DNA of 64,000 nt, taken from the NCBI RefSeq assembly GCF_006496635.1, contig NZ_CP022958.1, forward strand, positions 3,596,001 through 3,660,000, read 5' to 3'. This DNA comes from Azoarcus sp. DD4 (GTDB lineage: Bacteria; Pseudomonadota; Gammaproteobacteria; Burkholderiales; Rhodocyclaceae). The notes under the pieces were generated by a model. The model made no database searches. It had not been told where the DNA came from and worked only from the letters and a program-made list of their open reading frames with translations. This document shows, piece by piece, positions 17,363 to 24,905 of this stretch (the first letter of the stretch is position 1; each line of letters begins with the position of its first letter). The position numbers and the translations under genes are program-made.

Positions 17363-18400
17363 TCAGTTGATGGATTGCGGGTGGGCCGTCACCGGCGCGA
17401 CGAAGGGCGTCCACGCCACCGAGGTGATCTCGCTGAAATCGCGCCACTCCTTGAACCAGCTGCGGCCGCCGTCCATCGAGCGCAGCAGGTGGCCGTACTT
17501 GGTGCCGGCGAACAGCAACGACGGATCGGACGGGTGCGCGCCGAAGGCCCACACCGTGGAGTTGGGCGCGGTATGCAGCAATGCGCGCTCCCAGCTGGCG
17601 CCGCGGTCGTCCGAGCGGTAGATGGCGGTGCGCGTGCCGGGGGTGCCGTCGCCGATGGCGAGCAGCAGCCGGGTGCCGGCGGCGTCCGCCACCTGGACGG
17701 TGCGGGTGTAGTACATGGCGTCGAAGCGTTCCTTCGAGGCCTTGCCCGACCAGGTCGCGCAGTCGTCGCTGCTCTCGTACACCGAGTTCACCGTCAGCAC
17801 CACGCGCTTGACCGGCGCGCCGTCGTGGGGCGGCAGCACGGCGATGGCATGGATGTCGGAATTGCTGATGCCGCTCTCCGGTGTATCCATGCGCTCCCAG
17901 CTGTCGCCGCCGTCCAGGCTGCGCCAGGCACCGCCCTCTTCCACACCGAACCAGACTTCGCGGCCATCGACCGGGCTGACGCAGACGCTGAGGATGCGGG
18001 GGCGGTTCACGCCCTTGCAGAATTCCGGCAGCTCCACGTTCAGCGTCTGCCACGACAGGCCGCCGTCGGTGGAGCGGAACATCCTCGCCCGCGACGGTGC
18101 GCCGGTGCCGGCATACACGTTCTTCGGATTGGCGGGATCGAAGGCGATGGCCCACACGGTGAGGCCGTTCATCGGCGAGTCGACGCGGCTGAAGTGGGCG
18201 CCGCCGTCGGTGCTGAGGCACATGCCGGCATCGGCGCCGGCGAGGATGCGGGCCGGATCGGAAGGATCGACCGCGATGGCGCGCACCACGCCGTCGAATT
18301 CGATCGCCTCCTTCAGCCCCAGGCGGTGCCAGGTCGCGCCGTCGTCCACGCTGCGCAGGATGCCCTGGCCGGCGGTGCCGACCAGTATGGTTCCTTTCAT
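17363..18400 (-). CDS. Cytoplasmic Asp-box (BNR) beta-propeller protein
   Basis: The 345-residue protein contains seven Asp-box motifs (S/T-x-D-x-G-x-x-W/F) at about 17-24, 63-70, 110-117, 161-168, 210-217, 263-270 and 308-315. They are spaced 46 to 53 residues apart, which suits a seven-bladed propeller. There is no signal peptide or membrane segment, so it should be cytoplasmic, unlike most sialidase-type Asp-box proteins. Catalytic sialidase arginines are not apparent. It is the third gene of the operon, preceded by CGGGAGTACTGAC. Its role is unknown; possibilities are a scaffold, a lactonase-like enzyme or a ligand-binding protein. Confidence 0.85.
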   Translation of the reverse strand: MKGTILVGTAGQGILRSVDDGATWHRLGLKEAIEFDGVVRAIAVDPSDPARILAGADAGMCLSTDGGAHFSRVDSPMNGLTVWAIAFDPANPKNVYAGTGAPSRARMFRSTDGGLSWQTLNVELPEFCKGVNRPRILSVCVSPVDGREVWFGVEEGGAWRSLDGGDSWERMDTPESGISNSDIHAIAVLPPHDGAPVKRVVLTVNSVYESSDDCATWSGKASKERFDAMYYTRTVQVADAAGTRLLLAIGDGTPGTRTAIYRSDDRGASWERALLHTAPNSTVWAFGAHPSDPSLLFAGTKYGHLLRSMDGGRSWFKEWRDFSEITSVAWTPFVAPVTAHPQSIN

Positions 18401-18415
18401 GTCAGTACTCCCGGT

Positions 18416-19210
18416 TCAGATGAAGATGCCGCGGGTGATGCCGCCATCGACCGCGATCGATTCGCCGGTGATCGCCCCTGCCCGCTCGGAGGCCAGGAAC
18501 ACCACGGTGTCGGCGATTTCCTCGGGCTGCAGCACGCGGCGGATGGGCGTGACCTTGGCGTAGTTGGCCTCCACCTGCTCGGGCGTCAGGCCCTGCAGCT
18601 GGGCTTCCTTGGCGTACAGCTCGTGGATGTGGGGCGTCTCGACCACGCCGGGATGGATCACGTTCACCGTGATGCCGTGCGGGCCGAGCTGGTCGGACAA
18701 GGTCTTGGTGAAGTGGCAGATGGCAACGTTGCGCATGCCGGAGAGCTGCTTGCTGCCGCGCCCGGTGAGGCCGCCGATGTTGACGATGCGGCCATAGCCG
18801 TTCTTCCTCATGTAGGCGGAGGCCGCCTTGGCGCAGCGCATGTAGCCCACCACCTTGATGTTGATGTCTTCGAGCAGGCCTTCGGGATTGGCGTGTTCGA
18901 TCTCGGTACGGACCAGGCCGCCCGGATGCGCGGCGCCGTTCACCAGGATGTCGATGCGGCCGAAGTGATTCGCCACCTTGTCCATCATCGCCTCCACCTG
19001 TTCGGTGCTGCTGACGTCGGCCGGCGCGGCCAGGATCTCGACACCGGTCTTCGCGCTGATTTCGCGCGCCGCATCCTCCAGCGCGGCCTTGTTGCGGGCG
19101 ACGATGGCGACGCGCACGCCCTCGGCAGCCAGCGCCTCGGTGACCGCACGGCCTATGCCCAGACTGCCGCCGGTGACCACGGCGACCTTGCCCTTCAGTT
19201 TCAGATCCAC
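18416..19210 (-). CDS. Short-chain dehydrogenase/reductase-like protein with non-canonical active site
   Basis: This is a 264-residue SDR with the cofactor motif TGGSLGIG at 13-20, the NGAA segment at 91-94 and the late GITVN-IHPG element. The start is GTG behind AAGGAG six bases away. The catalytic YxxxK is absent: aligned by the fixed distance of 18 residues to ITVN, the Tyr and Lys positions hold S157 and N161 (SGMRN). The catalytic Ser region reads NIGG. NAD(P) binding looks intact, so it may use different chemistry or act as a structural partner. It lies between the ThDP-enzyme and propeller genes. Confidence 0.87.
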   Translation of the reverse strand: MDLKLKGKVAVVTGGSLGIGRAVTEALAAEGVRVAIVARNKAALEDAAREISAKTGVEILAAPADVSSTEQVEAMMDKVANHFGRIDILVNGAAHPGGLVRTEIEHANPEGLLEDINIKVVGYMRCAKAASAYMRKNGYGRIVNIGGLTGRGSKQLSGMRNVAICHFTKTLSDQLGPHGITVNVIHPGVVETPHIHELYAKEAQLQGLTPEQVEANYAKVTPIRRVLQPEEIADTVVFLASERAGAITGESIAVDGGITRGIFI

Positions 19211-19275
19211 GTTTGCTCCTTCAATAGAGATGAGTGCCCCGCGTAGCCGCGGTCGGCATGGGGTCGAAGGCGCGC

Positions 19276-20829
19276 TTACAGCGCCATCTCGATCAACATC
19301 GGGCCCTTGCGGGCGAAGGCGCTGTCGAGCTGGGCGGCAAGCTGCTCGGCGGTGGCGGCACGCACCGCGCGCACGCCGTAGCTCTGCGCCAGACCCACCC
19401 AGTCGATGCGCGGCTGATCCAGGCTGGTCATGGCCGCGGCGCGTTCGCTCAGCGCCGCACCGCCGCGCCGCAACTCGTTGCGCAGAATCGCGTACTGGTG
19501 GTTGGCGGCGATCAGCACCACCACGTCCAGGCCTTCATGCGCCAGCGACCACAGGGTCTGGATGGTGTATTGGGTGCTGCCGTCCGACAGCAGGGCGACG
19601 ACCTTGCGGTCGGGGCAGGCAATCGCGGCACCCATGGCCACCGGCAGGCCCTGGCCGATGGCGCCGCCGGTATTGGTCAGCGTGGTATGCGGCTGGGCCG
19701 CGGCCGACGCGGCGTAGAAGGGATAGCCGCAGGTGCCGCCTTCGACCGACACGATGGCGCCGGCCGGCAGGCTGCGGGCCAGCACGCTGGCGACCTTGGC
19801 CGGCGTCAGCTCGCCTTCGGCCAGCGTCGGCAGTTCGGCGGCCGGTGCGTGGTACTGCGGCGCCTGCAGCGCATCGGCCAGCGCTTCCAGCCTGTCGGCG
19901 GCCGCCTCGCCGGGGAGCGACAAGGTCAGCAGGCGCTCGGCCCGCACCAGCAGGCTGGGATGGCCGGCATAGCCGAAGTAGGTCACCGGCGGCAACGCAC
20001 CGGCCAGCACCACCAGTTCGGCCGGGTCGAGCACCTCGCGCGCCGGCTCCGGGAAGTAGGGCAAGCGGTCGAAGGCCGGCAACCCCTTCCCGCGTTCGGA
20101 ACGTGCCGGGAAGGTTTCGGCATAGGCGCTCGCGGCACTGCCGAGCACGGCGCAGATACGCGCCACCGCACGCTGGGCGCGTTCGCCCAGGCCGCTGAGC
20201 TCGCCACCGCCGCCAAGCAGGAAGACGGTGCGCCGGCTGCGCAACAGGCGCTGCACGCACTGCTGCAGATCGAAGGACGAAGCCGTCGCATCCGGGGCTG
20301 CCGCCACCGGCCTTGCAGCGGCCGCCTCGCAGTCGGCCGCCTGGAAATCCGCCGGAAAGATCAGGGTCGCGCCCTGACCGCCCTTGCGACCGGCCTGCAC
20401 CACCGCCTCGGCGGTGGCCGCCGCCACCGTCTCCACGCTGGCGATGCGATGCACCCAGCCCGACACCGGCCGCGCCAGCGATTCGATATCGGACGCGAGC
20501 GGCGCGTCGTAGGGCAGATGCCAGCTCGTATGGTCGCCAATGATGTTGACGATGGGCGTGCGGGCACGCCGCGCGTTGTGCAGGTTGGCGATGCCGTTGG
20601 CAAAGCCGGGGCCGAGGTGCAGCAGCGTCGCCGCCGGCCGGCCCGTCATCCGGCCGTAGCCGTCGGCCGCACCGGTGCACACGTTCTCCTGCAGACCGAC
20701 GACGCAGCGCAGATCCCCGGCGGCATCGAAAGCCCTCACTACGTCCAGCTCGGTGGTACCGGGGTTCGCAAAGCAAACCGACACACCGTTTGCTCGCAGG
20801 GTTGCGAGCATGACTTCAGCACCCGTCAT
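19276..20829 (-). CDS. Acetolactate synthase-like thiamine diphosphate enzyme
   Basis: The 517-residue ThDP-dependent enzyme has the acetolactate synthase/benzoylformate decarboxylase layout. The catalytic Glu is E48 (LQENVCTGAADGYGR). The ThDP-Mg motif begins SDGS at 415-418 instead of GDGS and ends at N443. It is shorter than biosynthetic IlvB and has no regulatory subunit gene nearby. It therefore belongs to the catabolic or unassigned branch that decarboxylates, ligates or cleaves 2-oxo acids. It is the first gene of the thirteen-gene - strand operon and faces the IclR regulator across 595 bases. The reaction cannot be stated from sequence. Confidence 0.85.
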   Translation of the reverse strand: MTGAEVMLATLRANGVSVCFANPGTTELDVVRAFDAAGDLRCVVGLQENVCTGAADGYGRMTGRPAATLLHLGPGFANGIANLHNARRARTPIVNIIGDHTSWHLPYDAPLASDIESLARPVSGWVHRIASVETVAAATAEAVVQAGRKGGQGATLIFPADFQAADCEAAAARPVAAAPDATASSFDLQQCVQRLLRSRRTVFLLGGGGELSGLGERAQRAVARICAVLGSAASAYAETFPARSERGKGLPAFDRLPYFPEPAREVLDPAELVVLAGALPPVTYFGYAGHPSLLVRAERLLTLSLPGEAAADRLEALADALQAPQYHAPAAELPTLAEGELTPAKVASVLARSLPAGAIVSVEGGTCGYPFYAASAAAQPHTTLTNTGGAIGQGLPVAMGAAIACPDRKVVALLSDGSTQYTIQTLWSLAHEGLDVVVLIAANHQYAILRNELRRGGAALSERAAAMTSLDQPRIDWVGLAQSYGVRAVRAATAEQLAAQLDSAFARKGPMLIEMAL

Positions 20830-20851
20830 GGCGTTCTCTCTGTTGTGATGT

Positions 20852-20888
20852 TTTTTGCAAGATTATCGTTTAGCTGAATTTTTGCAAG
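20852..20888. repeat. Direct repeat TTTTTGCAAG x2
   Basis: The ten-base word TTTTTGCAAG occurs at 20852-20861 and again at 20879-20888, a 27-base offset. A degenerate third copy (TTTTCGCAAC) lies at 20940-20949. All lie in the AT-rich divergent control region, which suits a regulator such as the adjacent IclR protein binding in series. Confidence 0.5.
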
Positions 20889-20892
20889 TTTT

Positions 20893-20908
20893 TTTGATTT
20901 TTATCAAA
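20893..20908. promoter_or_regulatory. Palindrome TTTGAT-TTTT-ATCAAA
   Basis: A perfect 6-base inverted repeat around TTTT sits just beyond the second direct repeat in the ThDP-enzyme/IclR control region. IclR-family operators are often short palindromes of this size. The assignment rests on symmetry and position only. Confidence 0.4.
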
Positions 20909-21424
20909 TTCTTTATTGCGTATTTTTCTCCATTAGAAATTTTCGCAACTTTTAATGCACCGCAACAGGGCATCCGATCCCACAAACGGTGCAGGCTCGC
21001 ACGGCGCTGCAGAGCCCCCGCCACGCCGACATCCGGGCAGCTCGGAGCATCCCTTCGGCATGGGAACGGCGGCAGGCAGGCACAGGATTGGGGCGGGGAT
21101 GGAGCGAAAGCGGCGTGCGCCGGGATGCACCGGCAGTGCCGGCAGGACAGAGGCGGACCGGCATCGAAAACTGCGGCGGGAGCACCTGGGCGAGCACAGC
21201 GAAGTGCCCGCGGCGCACGGACGGCTGCTGCGCCGCATGCTGCGCAGCAGCAGCGGAGGCGAGCTGCGGCGAGAAAGGCGTCAGGAATGCGCGTTGCCCC
21301 ACCTGCCCCCGGCCTCGGCAGCGGTGGCCGCGGAAGCAGGATGGCATGTCAGAATATGCCGGCCCTGCCCGCCGGCCGCCCGCGCCGACCGGTTCAGCCA
21401 CAAAAACCAATCAGAACCTGCCAC

Positions 21425-22168
21425 ATGAATAGCCTGCGACGCATGCTCGACATCCTCGATCTGTTCACACCCGAACAGCCCGCCATCGATGTCGAATACA
21501 TCTGCGAAAAGCTCAACTACGCACCCGCCAGTGCCTACCGCTACGTCCGCGAACTGAGCGACGTGGGCCTGCTGGTCCGCATCCCCCGCGGCTATACGCT
21601 GGGCCCGCGCATCATCGAGCTGGACCGCCAGATGACCGAGCACAACCCCGTCCTGGTGGAAAGCCGCGAGCTGATCGCCGACCTCGCCGAAAAGACCGGC
21701 TTGAACGTGCTGCTCAGCGAGCTCTACGGCTCGACCGTCATCAGCGTGCACCAGACGCCGGGCCGGGAGTCCACGCCGTTGAACTTCGGCCGCGGGCGAC
21801 CGATGGCGCTGTTCCGCAGTGCAACCTCGCGGGTGATCCTGGCCTACCTGCTGCCGCGCCAGCTCAAGCGCCTGTACGAAGAGCATGCCGACGAGTCCGA
21901 CCTGAAGCGGCTGGGGCCGGACTGGAAAACCTTCTCCAAATCGATGTTGCAGGTGCGCAAGCAGGGTTACTGCATCAGCAAGGGCGAGCTGGACCCCGAC
22001 AAAACCGGTCTGGCGGCGCCGATCTTCGACGAGAAGAAGCGCGTGCTCGGCAGCATCACGCTGGTGGGGAGCACCGAGCGCTTCGAGGCTTTCAACGAGA
22101 GCTACCTCGCCAATCTCATCACCGGCGCTGCGGCGGAGATCACCGAACGCATCTCGCAGCCGAAGTGA
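21425..22168 (+). CDS. IclR-family transcriptional regulator
   Basis: This is a 247-residue regulator. Residues 1-60 form the winged helix-turn-helix (MNSLRRMLDILDLFTPEQPA then YICEKLNYAPASAYRYVREL). The remainder is the IclR effector-binding domain ending in ITERISQPK. The ATG fits the family N-terminus. The frame stays open for hundreds of bases upstream, but that sequence is not protein-like. It is transcribed away from the thirteen-gene - strand operon and is its likely regulator, with the repeats in the gap as candidate sites. The effector is unknown. Confidence 0.9.
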   Translation: MNSLRRMLDILDLFTPEQPAIDVEYICEKLNYAPASAYRYVRELSDVGLLVRIPRGYTLGPRIIELDRQMTEHNPVLVESRELIADLAEKTGLNVLLSELYGSTVISVHQTPGRESTPLNFGRGRPMALFRSATSRVILAYLLPRQLKRLYEEHADESDLKRLGPDWKTFSKSMLQVRKQGYCISKGELDPDKTGLAAPIFDEKKRVLGSITLVGSTERFEAFNESYLANLITGAAAEITERISQPK

Positions 22169-22318
22169 GCGCGCCATTCAGGCGTGCCGGCTTGCATCAA
22201 TTTTTCTAAGCCTGGCCGCTCGAAAACCTCGCTTTACCTCGCCCCACCCCGGCTCTAGCATTAGGCTGCATGCGGCCCTGCCGGCCGCTCCCAGACCCAG
22301 CCACTGCCAGGAGCCCTC

Positions 22319-22771
22319 ATGTCCGTACATCAAGCCGCCATCGAATGGCAGCGTGCACCCAACGCCGCCGACGCGCAGACCTATTCCCGCAATCACCACG
22401 CCCTGCTCAACGGCGGCCAGACGGTGAAGGTGTCCGCCGGTGTCGATTTCAAGGGCGATGCCGACTGCGCCGACCCGGAACAGTTGCTGCTGAGCGCGCT
22501 TGGCAGCTGCCACATGTTCACCTTCCTGGCCATTGCCGAGATCCAGGGCTACACGGTGGAACACTACCGCGACACCCCGGTCGGCCATCTGGAGAAGAAC
22601 GCCCAGGGCCGCATGGCGATCACCCGCATCGAGCTGTCGCCGGCGGTGCGCTTTTCCGGCGACAAGCAGCCGGACGAGGCGGCGCTCGCCAAGCTGCACG
22701 CCAGTGCGCATCGCAACTGCTTCATCGCCAATACCATCAGCGCCGCGGTGACGGTGCAGCCCTCGGCCTGA
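22319..22771 (+). CDS. OsmC/Ohr-family peroxiredoxin-like protein
   Basis: This is a 150-residue protein of the OsmC/Ohr fold, which reduces organic hydroperoxides through two cysteines. C64 (LGSCHMFTF) and C134 (HRNCFIAN) occupy the peroxidatic and resolving positions, and both are surrounded by family-typical sequence. The ATG has AGGAGCCCTC before it. It follows the IclR gene by 150 bases on the same strand and precedes the LysR gene by seven bases. It may protect cells from peroxides formed during aromatic oxidation; this is inference from context. Confidence 0.88.
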   Translation: MSVHQAAIEWQRAPNAADAQTYSRNHHALLNGGQTVKVSAGVDFKGDADCADPEQLLLSALGSCHMFTFLAIAEIQGYTVEHYRDTPVGHLEKNAQGRMAITRIELSPAVRFSGDKQPDEAALAKLHASAHRNCFIANTISAAVTVQPSA

Positions 22772-22778
22772 GCCTGCC

Positions 22779-23864
22779 ATGCCCCCGGCGGACGACACCC
22801 GCGGCGCGCGCTGCGCCGACGACGCGGCGGAAGGCGGCCGGATCGACGAACGGCAATCCGCCGCCGTCGCCCGCCGCATGCCGCCGCTGATCGCGCTGTC
22901 CTACTTCGAGGCGGCCGCCCGCAGCGGCAGCTTCGCCACCGCGGCGCGGCTGCTGCATGTGTCGCCGGCGGCGGTCAGCCACCAGGTGAAGGCGCTGGAG
23001 GAACACCTCGGCGTGACGCTCTTCGTGCGCCATCACCGCAAGGTGGTGCTGACCCGCGCCGCCGAGGCCGCGCTGCCGCGCCTGCAGGAAGGCTTTGCCG
23101 CGCTCGCCGAGGCGGTGGACCAGTTGCGCGCCCAGGGCGAAGATCAGTGGGTGGTCACCGTCTGCGCCGAACCGCTGTTCGCCACCAAGTGGCTGGTGCC
23201 GCGCCTGCACCGCTTCTATGCCCGCTGCCCGCAGGCCGAGCTGCGGCTGCAAGCCAGCCTCAGTTCGGTCGATAGCGCGCACGGCGGCCCGGTTTCCGCA
23301 GCGAGCTTCCGGCGCGCCGGCATCGACCTCTCGGTCCGGCTCGGCTACGGCAATCATGCCGACCTCCACACCATCGCCCTGTTCGAACTCGCCCTGCAGC
23401 CGCTATGTGCGCCGGCACTCGCGCAAGCGCTACACGCGCCACGGGACATCCTGCGACTGCCGCTGCTGAGCGACGCCACCCACCAGCGCACGGCGGAGCG
23501 CTTCGGCTGGATGGAATGGCTGCGCCTGGCCGGCGTCCGGACGACCTCCCCACCGCGCGAGCTATGCTTCGGCAACGGCCTGCTGGCCCTGGAAGCCGCG
23601 CTGGCCGGCCAGGGCGTGCTGCTCGCCAGCCCGGTGCTGGTACGGGCCGAACTGGACGCCGGCAAGCTGATCGCGGTGTTCGACCGGATGCTGCGGGCCC
23701 CGCTCGCCTACCACCTGGTCTGCCCGCCGGCTGCGCTCGAGCGCCCCATCGTCGCGGCCTTTTGCGACTGGCTGCAGGAAGAAATCGGTCGCGAGCAGAT
23801 CGCCCCGGCCAAGGCCGCGACCGCCGATGCAAGCACACGCCCTCCGGCGGAGACCGCCCGATGA
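22779..23864 (+). CDS. LysR-family transcriptional regulator, GcvA-like
   Basis: This LysR regulator of up to 361 residues has an N-terminal helix-turn-helix (SYFEAAARSGSFATAARLLH then SPAAVSHQVKALEEHLGV). The effector domain is of the GcvA/AmpR subgroup. The first 33 residues before MPPLIALSYF are not usual for the family. The ATG at 22878 is therefore a good alternative start; neither has a clear ribosome binding site. It overlaps the EamA transporter gene as ATGA, so it may control that exporter gene from within the same transcript. Confidence 0.88.
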   Translation: MPPADDTRGARCADDAAEGGRIDERQSAAVARRMPPLIALSYFEAAARSGSFATAARLLHVSPAAVSHQVKALEEHLGVTLFVRHHRKVVLTRAAEAALPRLQEGFAALAEAVDQLRAQGEDQWVVTVCAEPLFATKWLVPRLHRFYARCPQAELRLQASLSSVDSAHGGPVSAASFRRAGIDLSVRLGYGNHADLHTIALFELALQPLCAPALAQALHAPRDILRLPLLSDATHQRTAERFGWMEWLRLAGVRTTSPPRELCFGNGLLALEAALAGQGVLLASPVLVRAELDAGKLIAVFDRMLRAPLAYHLVCPPAALERPIVAAFCDWLQEEIGREQIAPAKAATADASTRPPAETAR

Positions 23865-24700
23865 GCAGGGCCCGCGTGCTGCTGCTCACCGCCCTGGCGA
23901 TGGTCGCCTTCGCCGCCAATTCCCTGCTGTGCCGCCTCGCGCTGCGCGAAACCGCCATCGACGCGGCGAGCTTCACCGGCATCCGCCTCGCCTCGGGCGC
24001 ACTGGTGCTGTGGGCCATCGTCCGGCTGCGCGGCGGCGGCATCGCCGGCAACGGCAGCTGGCTGTCCGCCTTCGCACTCTTCGCCTACGCCGCCGCCTTC
24101 TCCTATGCCTACCTCACGCTGCCGGCGGCGGTGGGCGCGCTGCTGCTGTTCGGCGCGGTGCAGGCGACGATGATCGGCTACGGCCTCGCCCACGGCGAAC
24201 GCTTCCACGGCCGGCAGACGGTGGGGCTGCTGCTCGCACTGGGCGGTTTCGTCGGCCTGATGCTGCCCGGCCTGTCGGCGCCGCCGCTGGCAGGCTCGCT
24301 GCTGATGATCGCCGCCGGCGTCGCCTGGGGCGTGTACTCGCTGCGCGGTCGCGGCGGCGGCAATCCGACCGCGAGCACCGCCGGCAACTTCGTGCGTGCG
24401 CTGCCCTTTGCCGCCGCACTCAGCCTGGTGATGGCCGCGCGCACCAGCGTGGACGCGGCCGGCGCCGGCTACGCGGTGGCTTCGGGCGCGCTCGCCTCCG
24501 GCCTGGGCTATGCGATCTGGTACACCGCCCTGCCCGGCCTGCGCGCCACCAACGCCGCCACCGTGCAGCTGAGCGTGCCGGTGATCGCCGCACTGGGCGC
24601 GGCGCTCTTCCTTGGCGAAGCCATCACCCTGCGCCTGCTGCTGGCATCGGTCGCGGTGCTGGGCGGTATCGCGCTCGTCATTGCCGGACGCGGCCGCTGA
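23861..24700 (+). CDS. EamA/DMT-family transporter
   Basis: This is a 279-residue protein with about ten hydrophobic helices in two repeated halves, the drug/metabolite transporter layout. The second half ends with the EamA-type segment VPVIAALGAALFLGEAITLRLLLAS, where the conserved GE pair is visible. The start ATG overlaps the LysR stop (ATGA), and the long open frame upstream is a shadow of the LysR gene. It is probably an exporter of an amino acid or metabolite under control of the LysR protein. The substrate is unknown. Confidence 0.88.
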   Translation: MSRARVLLLTALAMVAFAANSLLCRLALRETAIDAASFTGIRLASGALVLWAIVRLRGGGIAGNGSWLSAFALFAYAAAFSYAYLTLPAAVGALLLFGAVQATMIGYGLAHGERFHGRQTVGLLLALGGFVGLMLPGLSAPPLAGSLLMIAAGVAWGVYSLRGRGGGNPTASTAGNFVRALPFAAALSLVMAARTSVDAAGAGYAVASGALASGLGYAIWYTALPGLRATNAATVQLSVPVIAALGAALFLGEAITLRLLLASVAVLGGIALVIAGRGR

Positions 24701-24719
24701 CGCGGCAGCGCAGCACCGC

Positions 24720-24748
24720 CGGATGCATGCTCCACGCGCATGCATCCG
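24720..24748. terminator. Inverted repeat after the EamA gene
   Basis: A perfect 11-base stem (CGGATGCATGC and its complement) with a seven-base loop begins 20 bases past the EamA stop. No T-tract follows. It could end the LysR-EamA transcript or act as a leader element for the next genes. Confidence 0.4.
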
Positions 24749-24818
24749 ACGCGCAAATCTCGTTTGTGGGCAAAGCGCACGCTTCGTAAAGTAGGCAGCA
24801 GCAAAAGGAGGGGACGAC

Positions 24819-24905
24819 ATGCAGATGCGCACGACGCACGCCACACGCAAGCACGCAGCTACGGCTACGGCCACCCGGCGGCAACGCCGCACGGAGGCCG
24901 CATGA
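24819..24905 (+). CDS. 28-residue leader-like open frame coupled to the alpha/beta hydrolase
   Basis: This short frame starts at an ATG five bases after the strong ribosome binding site AAAAGGAGGGG. It encodes 28 residues rich in Thr, Ala, Arg and His, and ends on a TGA that overlaps the ATG of the following hydrolase gene (ATGA). The binding site is the best in the neighbourhood, and no other start uses it. The peptide has no recognisable family and no hydrophobic segment. It may be a leader that couples translation to the hydrolase gene, which also has a weaker GGAGG of its own. A chance open frame remains possible. Confidence 0.4.
   Translation: MQMRTTHATRKHAATATATRRQRRTEAA

Larger units (their letters stand above)
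20830..21424. promoter_or_regulatory. Divergent intergenic region between the catabolic operon and its IclR gene
   Basis: No gene is supported in these 595 bases. The first roughly 125 bases next to the ThDP-enzyme gene are strikingly AT-rich in a GC-rich genome and should hold the operon promoter and operator sites. A - strand promoter-like pair, TTGCAA and TAATCT with a 16-base spacer, is present. The rest up to the IclR start is GC-rich, with open frames that look random. It may be an upstream leader or a decayed gene. Confidence 0.6.

Noticed and set aside
17349..18221. Upstream extension of the VOC frame to about 449 codons
   Set aside because: The added part overlaps the Asp-box propeller gene in another frame and is Arg/Pro-rich. 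The VOC domain begins at 17348.
20855..21424. Upstream extension of the IclR frame
   Set aside because: The residues are not IclR-like, and the helix-turn-helix starts right after the ATG at 21425.
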